Numbered from the stretch's first letter, positions 1 to 6,049 are shown. The stretch: DNA of 14,575 nucleotides from Opitutia bacterium UBA7397 (GCA_002470605.1 DKND01000045.1:30952-45526); one strand, 5' to 3'. Notes: generated from the sequence alone by a model not told the origin. A program made the numbers and translations.

Positions 1-1214
1 TAGTAGGTGCGCGTCCGGGAGACGGGAAGTTTTTCGCCTTTGGCGATGATGACGCTATTTTCCAGCAAGCCGTCTTCGTCGACCGACAGGGTGCCGTAAT
101 AATGCGGGGCGATGTCTTGGAAGCTGATTTCCGCCGCGCGTTTCCGCTGCGCGGGCGAGAGCAGGGCAGGGTCCGCCTTGTGGGCCGCATAAAGAGCGGC
201 GCCCAAAGCCACCGCGGTATCAGGGTCGCGCAAAATCGGTTCTTGGCCGAACACCCGCGCCACCGCCGCCCGTACCGCTGGTACGCGACACGTACCGCCC
301 GCCAAAAAAACCGCGGCGATGGCTTGGCGGTCGACGCCGGTGCGCAACATCACGCCTTCGCACGCCATTTCGGCTTGGGCGACGAGCCCGACAATCGCTT
401 CTTCGAATTCGGCCCGCGTGACGTTGATCGCGACGCGTCCATGCTTCGCCGAACGCAACGGTAACCGCACGGCTTCGCGACTCGAGAGCCGATGCTTGAG
501 TTCTTCGGCGTCCGCTTTCGAAAATTCGCAATCGCCCGCTTTCAATTCCTCGCCGGTCGCCGCCCGGAAATGCCGGCGGACGATCTCGAGTAGCTTGGCG
601 TCGAAATCTTTCCCGCCCAGACGTTGGACGCCTTCGGTGAACACGACTTCCACCGCCATACCCTTGGCGCGGATTAGCGAGACGTCGAACGTGCCGCCGC
701 CGAAATCAAAGACGGCATAAAGCCCGTTGAGCGGCTTCTTGCCGCCGCGGGCGCAGGCGAGCGCCGCCGCCGTCGGTTCGTTAATGATGTGCACGTTTGT
801 GAAACCCGCGCGACGGGCGGCTTCGAGCGTGGCCTCGCGGGCCGAGTTCGTGAAATTCGCCGGGATGGTGATCACCGCCAGGTCCACAGGGCCGTAACCT
901 TGTTCGGCATGTTCGCGGACTTTACGGAGGACAAGCGCCGAGAGGTCCAGCGGCGTAACGCGTTTGCTGAAGACCGGATGCGAGACGCCCGTGCCCATAT
1001 CGCGTTTGAATTCTAGGAAGACGTGTTCGGCGTCTTCGGACATCGCTTTGGCTTCGCGGCCGACGACGACGTGGGTCGCGGTCTCGAACGCCACGGCCGT
1101 CTGCGTGATCGCCTCGCCTTCCCAGTCGCGGATGATTTCGGGCGTTCCGGCGTCGTCGATGCGGGCCACGATGGTCGTCGTCGTGCCGAGGTCGATGCCG
1201 AGGAGGTGCGCCAT
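1..1214 (-). CDS. Hsp70-family chaperone, 3' end outside window
   Basis: ATP-dependent chaperone of the Hsp70 superfamily, expected in the cytoplasm. The visible 404 residues hold the actin-like nucleotide-binding domain: phosphate-1 loop GIDLGTTTT (6-14), ITIPANFTNSARE (115-127), INEPTAAAL (144-152), phosphate-2 loop FDFGGGTFDVSL (169-180) and the adenosine-site equivalent FLAGGTCRVPAV (303-314). It then enters the substrate-binding domain and runs off the window. The gene starts at ATG 1214, where the conserved N-terminus begins directly. Departures from DnaK: GTTTT replaces GTTNS, subdomain IIB looks shortened (the linker is reached near residue 362, against about 385 in DnaK), and the usual VLLLDVTP linker is replaced by ISFQDIAPHYYG. 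No dnaJ or grpE gene is adjacent. This is probably a specialised Hsp70 rather than the housekeeping DnaK. Family assignment is very secure; the subgroup (HscC-like or other) is not. Confidence 0.95.
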   Translation of the reverse strand, partial: MAHLLGIDLGTTTTIVARIDDAGTPEIIRDWEGEAITQTAVAFETATHVVVGREAKAMSEDAEHVFLEFKRDMGTGVSHPVFSKRVTPLDLSALVLRKVREHAEQGYGPVDLAVITIPANFTNSAREATLEAARRAGFTNVHIINEPTAAALACARGGKKPLNGLYAVFDFGGGTFDVSLIRAKGMAVEVVFTEGVQRLGGKDFDAKLLEIVRRHFRAATGEELKAGDCEFSKADAEELKHRLSSREAVRLPLRSAKHGRVAINVTRAEFEEAIVGLVAQAEMACEGVMLRTGVDRQAIAAVFLAGGTCRVPAVRAAVARVFGQEPILRDPDTAVALGAALYAAHKADPALLSPAQRKRAAEISFQDIAPHYYGTLSVDEDGLLENSVIIAKGEKLPVSRTRTY

Positions 1215-1345
1215 GCTTCGGCTTTATTTATGGGCGGAGGAACCGAGCTTGGAAAGCGTGAATGCCGGCGGAGTGGCGCGGGTCTCTGGCGGGGCCGCAC
1301 TTTGCTGTTTCCTTCCGTCGGGAGTTCTCCAAACCTACCCGCCTC

Positions 1346-1645
1346 ATGTTTCACCACATCGTCTTCTTCTACCTTAAAAAAGATATCACCGCCGCCCAGC
1401 GTGCGGAGTTCGAAACCAAGCTCCGCGGCCTCCTCGCCATCAAGAGCATCCATAGCGGGTATGTCGGCATCCCGAGCACCCATGCCGTGCGCCCAATCAT
1501 CGACACCTCGTATGATTTCGCTGAGTTCTTCGTCTTCAAGAGCCACGCTGACCACGACGCCTATCAGATCGACCCGATTCACCAGGCCTTCATCAACGAC
1601 TGCAAAGCGTATTGGGATTCCGTCAAAATCTACGACTTCGAATAA
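1346..1645 (+). CDS. Dabb-domain (stress-responsive A/B barrel) small protein
   Basis: A 99-residue single-domain protein beginning MFHHIVFFYLKKDIT and ending VKIYDFE, as expected of the Dabb (stress-responsive alpha/beta barrel) dimeric ferredoxin-like fold. Supporting features are the N-terminal HHIVFFYLK strand with conserved His, a helix starting TAAQRAEFETKLRGLL, and the later FAEFFVFKSHADHDAY and HQAFIND segments typical of the family. Members act as small homodimers; many have no known substrate. ATG 1346 was chosen over an in-frame ATG at 1262 because the domain begins exactly here; the 28 residues in front have no family resemblance. No convincing ribosome-binding site is visible. 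It is divergent from the Hsp70 gene across about 130 bp and is followed 24 bp later by a strong terminator, so it is probably monocistronic. Confidence 0.85.
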   Translation: MFHHIVFFYLKKDITAAQRAEFETKLRGLLAIKSIHSGYVGIPSTHAVRPIIDTSYDFAEFFVFKSHADHDAYQIDPIHQAFINDCKAYWDSVKIYDFE

Positions 1646-1668
1646 ACCGTCCCCAGTCTGCCTTCTTC

Positions 1669-1693
1669 AGGCGCCGCCCCCGGCGCCTTTTTT
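1669..1693 (+). terminator. Rho-independent terminator of the Dabb gene
   Basis: A seven-base GC-rich stem, AGGCGCC (1669-1675) against GGCGCCT (1682-1688), encloses the loop GCCCCC and runs into six Ts (1688-1693). It lies 24 bp past the Dabb stop codon. This is a textbook intrinsic terminator, readable on the plus strand. Confidence 0.9.
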
Positions 1694-1723
1694 GCGCCAT
1701 CTTAGGTTCGTCCGCCTGTATCG

Positions 1724-1750
1724 AGGTAGGGACAGCACCTCGTGCTGTCC
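1724..1750 (+). repeat. REP-like hairpin, GTAG foot plus GACAGCAC stem
   Basis: The foot GAGGTAGG is followed by a perfect 9-bp stem, GGACAGCAC (1730-1738) with GTGCTGTCC (1742-1750), and loop CTC. A close relative lies at 5947-5974, where the stem is CAGCAC/GTGCTG with loop TGC. The GTAG foot 5' of a palindrome is the hallmark of REP sequences bound by RAYT (TnpA-REP) transposases; membership of that system is inferred. Confidence 0.7.
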
Positions 1751-1761
1751 TCTGCAACTCT

Positions 1762-1867
1762 CCCGCCACCCGCCACCCGAAACGATTGCCTCAACTTTTG
1801 CACTTTCGGCCGCCTCTGCCTCGCCCCTTGCCCTCCGGCCAACTGGCCAACCGATCAACTAATCAAC
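1762..1867 (+). repeat. Spacer module B, copy 1 (GCCACCC / TTTTGCAC)
   Basis: A roughly 105-bp module. It begins with two tandem CGCCACC heptamers followed by CGAAAC, passes through CAACTTTTGCACTTTCGGCCGCC, split as CAACTTTTGCAC and TTTCGGCCGCC, and ends with CCTTGCCCTCCGGCCAACTGG and short AATCAACT repeats. The same arrangement appears reverse-complemented at 11849-11960. It is noncoding in all frames as far as can be judged. Origin and function are unknown. Confidence 0.6.
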
Positions 1868-1872
1868 TAACG

Positions 1873-1904
1873 CGGACCAATCACGGGTCGGACCAATCAC
1901 GGGG
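1873..1904 (+). repeat. 16-bp tandem direct repeat at edge of palindrome
   Basis: Two adjacent 16-bp copies, CGGACCAATCACGGGT (1873-1888) and CGGACCAATCACGGGG (1889-1904), differ only in the last base. The last four G residues also form the left end of the 92-bp palindrome that starts at 1901, so the duplication abuts the element boundary. Confidence 0.75.
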
Positions 1905-1992
1905 TCAGGTCGTTACTCGTCAGGCGCTGATACTAAACCCGAAGGTTCAGGGTGTTTTTGGTATCAGACTATGTTGGTAACGGCCTGACCCC
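1901..1992. repeat. 92-bp palindromic element, type A
   Basis: The element begins GGGGTCAGGTCGTTAC and ends GTAACGGCCTGACCCC; the arms pair over 16 positions with one T/G difference. Inside, after a mismatched bulge, lies a second stem, CTGATAC with GTATCAG, and then an inner AAACCC with GGGTGTTT. The length, end sequence and nested layout match the three type-B elements at 3116, 4074 and 5088, but the interior sequence is different. The symmetric structure suggests a REPIN/MITE-like element mobilised in trans. No transposase is present in the window. Confidence 0.8.
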
Positions 1993-2080
1993 TTGGGCCT
2001 TCCAGGCGCGAGGGGGCACGTTGACACGGGGGCACGTGGGCAAGAGAGATGCGCTTCCAGATTGGGCAGGCTGGAAACTT

Positions 2081-2101
2081 GAAGTCGCAATTTGCGACTT
2101 C
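2081..2101. repeat. Perfect 10-bp inverted repeat
   Basis: GAAGTCGCAA (2081-2090), one central T, then TTGCGACTTC (2092-2101). The near-zero spacer fits a DNA-level palindrome for a dimeric protein better than an RNA hairpin. Flanking bases (CTT / CCAAG) extend the dyad with one bulge. No function is assigned. Confidence 0.6.
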
Positions 2102-2110
2102 CAAGGGACA

Positions 2111-2136
2111 GGTAGGGCTGACTGGTCCGGTTAGCC
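2111..2136 (+). repeat. Single REP-like hairpin, GTAGGGCTGAC type
   Basis: The foot GGTAGG is followed by GGCTGAC pairing with GTTAGCC (one G-T pair) around loop TGGTCCG. The same half-unit, GTAGGGCTGACC in reverse complement, forms the right half of the paired elements at 6101-6165 and 11998-12064. Confidence 0.5.
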
Positions 2137-2191
2137 GTGCGGTCGGGTAGGCTGTTTCGCCCGACGGCGCATGATACATTTTCCCTAAGTG

Positions 2192-2228
2192 TGCCGCATT
2201 GAGCCGCAGGTCACGTGCGGCATCTTTT
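2192..2228 (+). terminator. Possible weak terminator or hairpin in spacer
   Basis: The 7-bp stem TGCCGCA (2192-2198) with TGCGGCA (2216-2222) is followed by TCTTTT. The 17-nt loop and mixed tail make this only a possible terminator. Together with the hairpin GTCGGG...CCCGAC (starting near 2144) it means 2110-2230 is almost entirely hairpin-forming. No gene was found in 1646-2390. Confidence 0.35.
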
Positions 2229-2342
2229 AGGCGTGCCGACTTTCCGCATACATGAAAAATCTTGCCGTAGGGCTTCCTGGGGCTTTCACTTCCATCTTCC
2301 TCCCTGTGGGTATGCTGGACTTAGTGCCACGCCCCCACAGCC

Positions 2343-2376
2343 CCCCGCGGGTTGCGACCCGCGGGGTTTTTCTTTT
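2343..2376 (+). terminator. Strong intrinsic terminator just upstream of the NYN gene
   Basis: The perfect 9-bp stem CCCCGCGGG (2343-2351) with CCCGCGGGG (2358-2366) has loop TTGCGA and is followed by TTTTTCTTTT. The T-tract ends 14 bp before the NYN start codon, and the Shine-Dalgarno GTGAGG begins immediately after it. No ORF ends in the 650 bp upstream, so this could terminate an unrecognised transcript, insulate the NYN gene, or act as an attenuator for it. Confidence 0.85.
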
Positions 2377-2390
2377 GTGAGGTTTGTGGC

Positions 2391-3068
2391 ATGAACCCTC
2401 GGGCCGCATTCTTCATCGATGGGTTTAACCTATACCACAGTCTGGCGGCTTATGCTAAGGAGTCGGGCGATCATTCCCTAAAATGGCTTGATCTCATCGG
2501 GCTAGCTAAAGGGAGCCTACATGAGGTAGGTGGCTCGTCGGAGCTACGGTCCTTGCACTATTTCACGGCCTTACCCGAGCATCTCTATCTAGCTGATCCG
2601 GGTAGGCTCCAGCGGCATCGGACCTATTTACGCGCGCTTACGGCCCACGGAAGCCTGCGACCTTACATTATCCTCGGTCGGATTGCCCAGCAACAGGTGC
2701 AGGTTAGGATAGCGTCAGGGGAAATCACGGGGAGTATCTGGCGAGAGAAGGGCACGGATGTAGCCCTCGCTATGGCCTTGCTGCGAGAGGCGAGCAAAGG
2801 CGACATGGATGAAGCTGTCATTGTTTCAGGAGATGCGGACTATCTCCCGGCGGTGAAGTTATTTCGAGAGATGTATCCGGATATCGGCCTTCGCTTCGCC
2901 TTCCCGCGTGGCCGGGCGAGCAAGGAGCTGCTCCGCGAGGCGCCAAACTCGTTCACGCTGACCTCGGCTGCTTATCTGTCCCATCGATTACCTGAGCGGA
3001 TCCGCCTGCCGAGCGGCAAGTTCCTGCACTGTCCGGCGGAGTGGAGACGAAAGCCCTCTATGTCGTGA
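2391..3068 (+). CDS. NYN-domain (PIN-like) putative RNase
   Basis: A 225-residue NYN-domain protein of the PIN-like metal-dependent ribonuclease fold (LabA/MARF1-type). The acidic motifs are present in order: FFIDGFNLYHS (7-17; Asp10, Asn13), KGTDVALAMALLRE (120-133; Asp123) and VIVSGDADYLPAV (143-155; Asp148, Asp150). The C-terminal 35 residues have no recognised domain. ATG 2391 was chosen because the first strand FFIDG follows at once and GTGAGG (2377-2382) is well spaced. An in-frame GTG/ATG-type start near 2352 would lie inside the terminator stem. Codon use is visibly less GC-biased than in the neighbouring bio genes (TTA, CTA, ATA and GCT codons), suggesting transfer. Palindromic elements flank it (1901, 3116). 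RNA cleavage is known for the family; the target here is unknown. Confidence is high for the fold, low for the biology. Confidence 0.9.
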   Translation: MNPRAAFFIDGFNLYHSLAAYAKESGDHSLKWLDLIGLAKGSLHEVGGSSELRSLHYFTALPEHLYLADPGRLQRHRTYLRALTAHGSLRPYIILGRIAQQQVQVRIASGEITGSIWREKGTDVALAMALLREASKGDMDEAVIVSGDADYLPAVKLFREMYPDIGLRFAFPRGRASKELLREAPNSFTLTSAAYLSHRLPERIRLPSGKFLHCPAEWRRKPSMS

Positions 3069-3115
3069 CGCGGTCCCGACCCTACCTACGCGGTTGGAGG
3101 TCGCGAGGGGGGCAA

Positions 3116-3207
3116 GGGAAGAGGCCGTACCCTGGTTTAGGGTGTAACTAAAAACGCCTGAAATAGTCGAATCTAGTTACGCCTACGTTAGGGTACGGCC
3201 TGACCCC
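3116..3207. repeat. 92-bp palindromic element, type B copy 1
   Basis: Core arms GGCCGTACCCT (3123-3133) and AGGGTACGGCC (3190-3200) enclose a second stem, GTAACTA with TAGTTAC. The right end continues TGACCCC to 3207. The matching left end is degenerate (GGGAAGA in place of GGGGTCA), so the outermost 7 bp no longer pair. The element lies 48 bp past the NYN stop codon. Confidence 0.9.
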
Positions 3208-3237
3208 GTTGGTCAGGTACGTAAAGGGATTGTCTCC

Positions 3238-4035
3238 ATGTCCTGTCGGCTGATGCTGATGCCTGTCACGACTATGAGATTACCCTTCGTCGCTTGTCTG
3301 TCGTTGCTCGTCCTGCTGGCGACACCCGTCGTCCACGCCGAAGAGTTGGTCAAGGACGCCTGGATCGGCATCGGCCTCGGCGAAGGCGAGAAGACGCATC
3401 TTTCTTTCGGCATCGAGAAAGACGCCAAGGTGGTGAAGGTCGTCACCCGCCTCAAGGTCGACAAGGTTTCGCCCAACGGCCTCAACTTCTTTGCGATTCA
3501 GGTCAACTATCCGAACAAGACCTGGGCCCATGGCGGCCCGCAGGCCAACAAGCGTGACACGAAGCTGGTGCGCTACGCGAACTGGGGCGGCTTGGTCAAT
3601 CGCGGTGGCGGCTCGAAGGATTACGTCGAGGCCGATCCGAAGAACGACTACGCGCTGATCGAATGCGGTATAGGTAAGCCCAATACGGTGCCGTGGGAAT
3701 GGAAGCTCGACCTGGAATACATCCTGACGGTCGAGCGCGGTAAGCAGCTCGAGCTGCCGGCCGGTCGATACGGACCGAAGAAGGATATCAGCCTCGGCAA
3801 ACGCACGATGTGGGAGTGGAAGTTCACCATCGTGCCCGCCGATAAGTCGAAGGGTGGCCGCGAATTCAGCTCCTTGATTTATGATTCGGCCGAATGCCTG
3901 ACGTCGTTCTATCTCTGGAACGAGTCAGGATACGGCTCGAAGAGCGACGAACAACACGCCCACTGGATGGCCCCGATCTATTGGACGCTTGGCGACGAGA
4001 AGCCCAAGACGCTAGTGAAGTGGACGAGGTTCTGA
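3238..4035 (+). CDS. Exported protein of unknown function
   Basis: A 265-residue protein with a Sec signal peptide: basic start, hydrophobic LPFVACLSLLVLLATPVV, probable cleavage after VHA (residue 34), giving a mature start EELVKDAW. The mature part is soluble-looking and rich in beta-strand and aromatic residues, with conspicuous WEWK twice, LNFFAIQVNYPNKTW and YLWNESGYGSKSDEQH near the C-terminus. I do not recognise the family with confidence. The FAIQVN and WNESGYGS segments loosely recall DUF3472-like secreted domains, but this is only an impression. The start at 3238 has AAGGGA 8 bp upstream; ATG 3274 would give a more conventional signal peptide but has no ribosome-binding site. The likely location is the periplasm or outside the cell. 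It is bounded by palindromic elements on both sides and has no obvious operon partner. Confidence 0.8.
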   Translation: MSCRLMLMPVTTMRLPFVACLSLLVLLATPVVHAEELVKDAWIGIGLGEGEKTHLSFGIEKDAKVVKVVTRLKVDKVSPNGLNFFAIQVNYPNKTWAHGGPQANKRDTKLVRYANWGGLVNRGGGSKDYVEADPKNDYALIECGIGKPNTVPWEWKLDLEYILTVERGKQLELPAGRYGPKKDISLGKRTMWEWKFTIVPADKSKGGREFSSLIYDSAECLTSFYLWNESGYGSKSDEQHAHWMAPIYWTLGDEKPKTLVKWTRF

Positions 4036-4073
4036 CCGCCGTGTGAAGGCGGACGACAATTTGAGCCGTCCAC

Positions 4074-4165
4074 GGGGTCAGGCCGTACCCTGGTTTAGGG
4101 TGTAACTAAAAACGCCTAAGATACTCGAATCTAGTTACGCCTACGTTAGGGTACGGCCTGACTCC
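4074..4165. repeat. 92-bp palindromic element, type B copy 2
   Basis: The left end GGGGTCAGGCCGTACCCT (4074-4091) pairs with AGGGTACGGCCTGACTCC (4148-4165) with one mismatch. The inner stem is GTAACTA/TAGTTAC. The apical region differs slightly from the other copies (AAGATACTCGAATC). It begins 39 bp after the stop codon at 4035 and ends 53 bp before the next start. Confidence 0.92.
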
Positions 4166-4218
4166 TTGGTTCAGCGACTCTCATTTGACAGGACTCGGGA
4201 AGCGGGAAGATTGGAGCC

Positions 4219-5058
4219 ATGATGCTTCGTCTCCTGCCTCTCTTTGTAGGTGCTGCTCTTTTCGCCGAAGCTCCTCGACCACGTCCCGGCTTCGAAGGCG
4301 TAGGTGTCCGATTCACTTACGCTTCGGCTTCCGGGAAGGGCGAAGCCGAGGATCGCGCGACGGGCTTCGAGGTAACGGGCAATTTCCCGCTGCTGAAGTC
4401 CGGCTCCTGGCAGTACGACTGGGGCTTTCGCTACGCCCAGACCCGACATGATTGGTCCGCGGCGCCGGTCGATTTCGCCCTCGTCCGTGGTGCTTCGCTC
4501 AACCTGAGTGGTTACGCCTCCACCGAAGCCGGCCGCACCCGCTACGCTGTCGTGCAGATCAATGGCGCCGCCGCCGAAGGCGTCTCGCTTGGTGATGCCA
4601 TCACCATCCAAGCGCTCTACGGCGCGGACTGGCGTCGCTCCGAGACTTTCACGCTGGGCTATCTCTTCCTGGCCGAGACGCGCGCCGTCCGTTCGCCGAT
4701 GATCTTGGTCGTGCCGACCTTCCGCTGGCAGTTCGCTCCGGATTGGTCGCTGGGCACTGGCCGCAAGTCGCTCGTCCTTGAGCGCAAGCTCGATGAAGCC
4801 TGGCGCGCCTCGATAACCTTAGCTTACCAGCAAGAAGAAGCGCGCCTCGCAGACCTCGCCGGCCAGCGCCAGGAATATGAGAGCGAACGCGTCGCGGCGC
4901 TTTTCGGCCTGCGTCGTACGGCCGATGGTCGGATCGATGAAATCACCTTGGGCTGGGCCTTCCGCGCCCGGGCTCGTCGTGAAGTCGGCGGCGTCGAAAG
5001 CGAATACGACCTCGCCTCGGGCGCCTTGATCAGTCTCGGCTCGCGCTGGAGGTTTTAA
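4219..5058 (+). CDS. Probable outer-membrane beta-barrel protein
   Basis: A 279-residue protein with a short signal peptide (MMLRLLPLFVGAALFAEA, cleavage near residue 18). It then shows alternating amphipathic strands typical of outer-membrane barrels: GVGVRFTYASASG, FEVTGNFPL, WQYDWGFRYAQT, TRYAVVQINGA, FTLGYLFLAE, ASITLAYQQEEA, EITLGWAFRARA. The last strand ends SLGSRWRF, with a C-terminal Phe, the usual BAM recognition signal. The start could be the first or second Met of ATGATG: GGAG at 4213-4216 is 2 bp from ATG 4219 but 5 bp from ATG 4222, so 4222 is somewhat more plausible. Homology to a named family is not evident and no transport function can be assigned. Barrel character is inferred from strand pattern and terminal residue. 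Palindromic elements flank it on both sides. Confidence 0.8.
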   Translation: MMLRLLPLFVGAALFAEAPRPRPGFEGVGVRFTYASASGKGEAEDRATGFEVTGNFPLLKSGSWQYDWGFRYAQTRHDWSAAPVDFALVRGASLNLSGYASTEAGRTRYAVVQINGAAAEGVSLGDAITIQALYGADWRRSETFTLGYLFLAETRAVRSPMILVVPTFRWQFAPDWSLGTGRKSLVLERKLDEAWRASITLAYQQEEARLADLAGQRQEYESERVAALFGLRRTADGRIDEITLGWAFRARARREVGGVESEYDLASGALISLGSRWRF

Positions 5059-5087
5059 GGTGCGGCGCAGCCGCCGGGCCGAACAAG

Positions 5088-5179
5088 GGGGTCAGGCCGT
5101 ACCCTGGTTTAGGGTGTAACTAAAAACGCCTAAAATAGTCGAATCTAGTTACGCCTACGTTAGGGTACGGCCTGACCCC
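5088..5179. repeat. 92-bp palindromic element, type B copy 3
   Basis: The most symmetric copy: GGGGTCAGGCCGTACCCT (5088-5105) is fully complementary to AGGGTACGGCCTGACCCC (5162-5179). Inside are TAGG/CCTA and GTAACTA/TAGTTAC. The loop contains AACGCCTAAAATAGTCG. It begins 30 bp after the barrel-protein stop codon. Confidence 0.93.
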
Positions 5180-5202
5180 ATGCTAAAACCGCATCGAGGC
5201 CT

Positions 5203-5251
5203 CGGCCGCCGCATGGTGGCCGAAGGGTAGGGGCAGGACTACGTCATGCCC
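5203..5251 (+). repeat. Hairpin pair: GGCCGCC stem plus GTAG-foot stem, copy 1
   Basis: First hairpin: CGGCCGCC (5203-5210), loop GCAT, GGTGGCCG (5215-5222). Then GAAGG and the foot GTAG (5227-5230), and a second 9-bp hairpin, GGGCAGGAC (5231-5239), loop TAC, GTCATGCCC (5243-5251), with one G/A mismatch. The same two hairpins in the same order recur at 5979-6027. It is followed by GACAG/CTGTC sequences resembling the hairpin at 1730. Confidence 0.7.
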
Positions 5252-5335
5252 GCGTCACGACAGTGCTGTCCTTTGCTACGGCACGCGTGGGTCCGATTGG
5301 CTTGAACTCTATCGTTTACGTGGCCCAATCGAACT

Positions 5336-6049
5336 ATGCGTGCCGCCTTCGCTCTCCTCCTTGTATTGCTCTGCGGAGCTTGCCGGGCGGCGTCTGCATT
5401 GCCTGAGGTCGACCTCGCTCCGACAATGCGGCCTTCGGCGATGGTCGTCGCGGGCGTGGAAGGCATCCTGATTCGCGGAAATACGACGCTCGCCGAAGGA
5501 GCCAAGGTTCGTCTGCGCGTGACGACTTCGCAGGGCACGACATATGAGGCGACGTCAGTAGCTCAAGCAGGCGTGTTCGCCGCCCGCTTTCCGGCGGACT
5601 TCCAGCCTCCGGCAAAGCTGGTACCGGCGGTCCTCTACGTTGACGCCACGGGTGCCGTCGAGTTCGGCGGACCACAGGCTAAGTTAAGCCAATCTGAAAT
5701 CACGCTGTTCGTCTCGGTGGGCGGAATCCGGCCTGAACTGCCACTCGTCTTCATGGATGATTTTACCGATGGTCAGGGAAAGAAGGATGCGGAGTCCGCC
5801 CAGTGGAACCGTAACCGGACCCTGGCCAATCTCTTCATGCGAAGCCGCGGTGCGGCTTTGATGCGCATCCAGAAGCCGAGCTTCGATCTCGCTGCGCCGG
5901 CCGATTGGCAGTGGTTCAAGAACTCGGCCACGCTCTACTCGCGTATCGAGGTAGGGTCAGCACTGCGTGCTGTCCTAGCGGCCGCCGAATGGTGGCCGCA
6001 GGGTAGGGGCGTGGCTACGCCGCGCCCTCCTAATGGGAGTGCACGATGA
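5336..6049 (+). CDS. Exported protein of unknown function with repeat-derived C-terminus
   Basis: As read, 237 residues with an N-terminal signal peptide (MRAAFALLLVLLCGACRAASA, cleavage near ASA/LP at residue 21; the LLCGAC run is not a good lipobox). Residues 22 to about 203 look like an ordinary extracytoplasmic protein with beta-rich stretches (MVVAGVEGILIRGNTTL, GAKVRLRVTTSQG) and a segment PLVFMDDFTDGQG. I do not recognise the family. From about residue 203 (base 5943 onward) the reading frame runs through hairpin repeats, giving VGSALRAVLAAAEWWPQGRG and a low-complexity end, and the stop codon (6047-6049) lies inside another hairpin. The original 3' part has therefore probably been displaced or deleted, leaving a truncated, perhaps inactive gene. 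No ribosome-binding site is evident before ATG 5336. It could be annotated as a pseudogene. Confidence 0.6.
   Translation: MRAAFALLLVLLCGACRAASALPEVDLAPTMRPSAMVVAGVEGILIRGNTTLAEGAKVRLRVTTSQGTTYEATSVAQAGVFAARFPADFQPPAKLVPAVLYVDATGAVEFGGPQAKLSQSEITLFVSVGGIRPELPLVFMDDFTDGQGKKDAESAQWNRNRTLANLFMRSRGAALMRIQKPSFDLAAPADWQWFKNSATLYSRIEVGSALRAVLAAAEWWPQGRGVATPRPPNGSAR

Noticed and set aside
1023..1862. 279-residue plus-strand frame over the Hsp70 start, Dabb gene and spacer
   Set aside because: Low-complexity Ser/Arg-rich translation crossing a terminator; overlaps two better-supported genes in other frames.
2110..2376. Known structured RNA (SRP RNA, 6S RNA, RNase P RNA, tmRNA) in the spacer
   Set aside because: Looked for characteristic conserved segments of these RNAs on both strands and saw none.
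2352..2390. Extended N-terminus for the NYN protein
   Set aside because: It would start inside the terminator stem; the domain begins right after ATG 2391, which has a well-placed ribosome-binding site.
4185..4190. TTGACA as a promoter -35 for the barrel gene
   Set aside because: No acceptable -10 at 16-18 bp, and the position would put initiation at the start codon.
3116..5179. CRISPR-like array from the three 92-bp repeats
   Set aside because: Copies are about 1 kb apart, separated by full genes, and strongly palindromic through their whole length; no cas genes.
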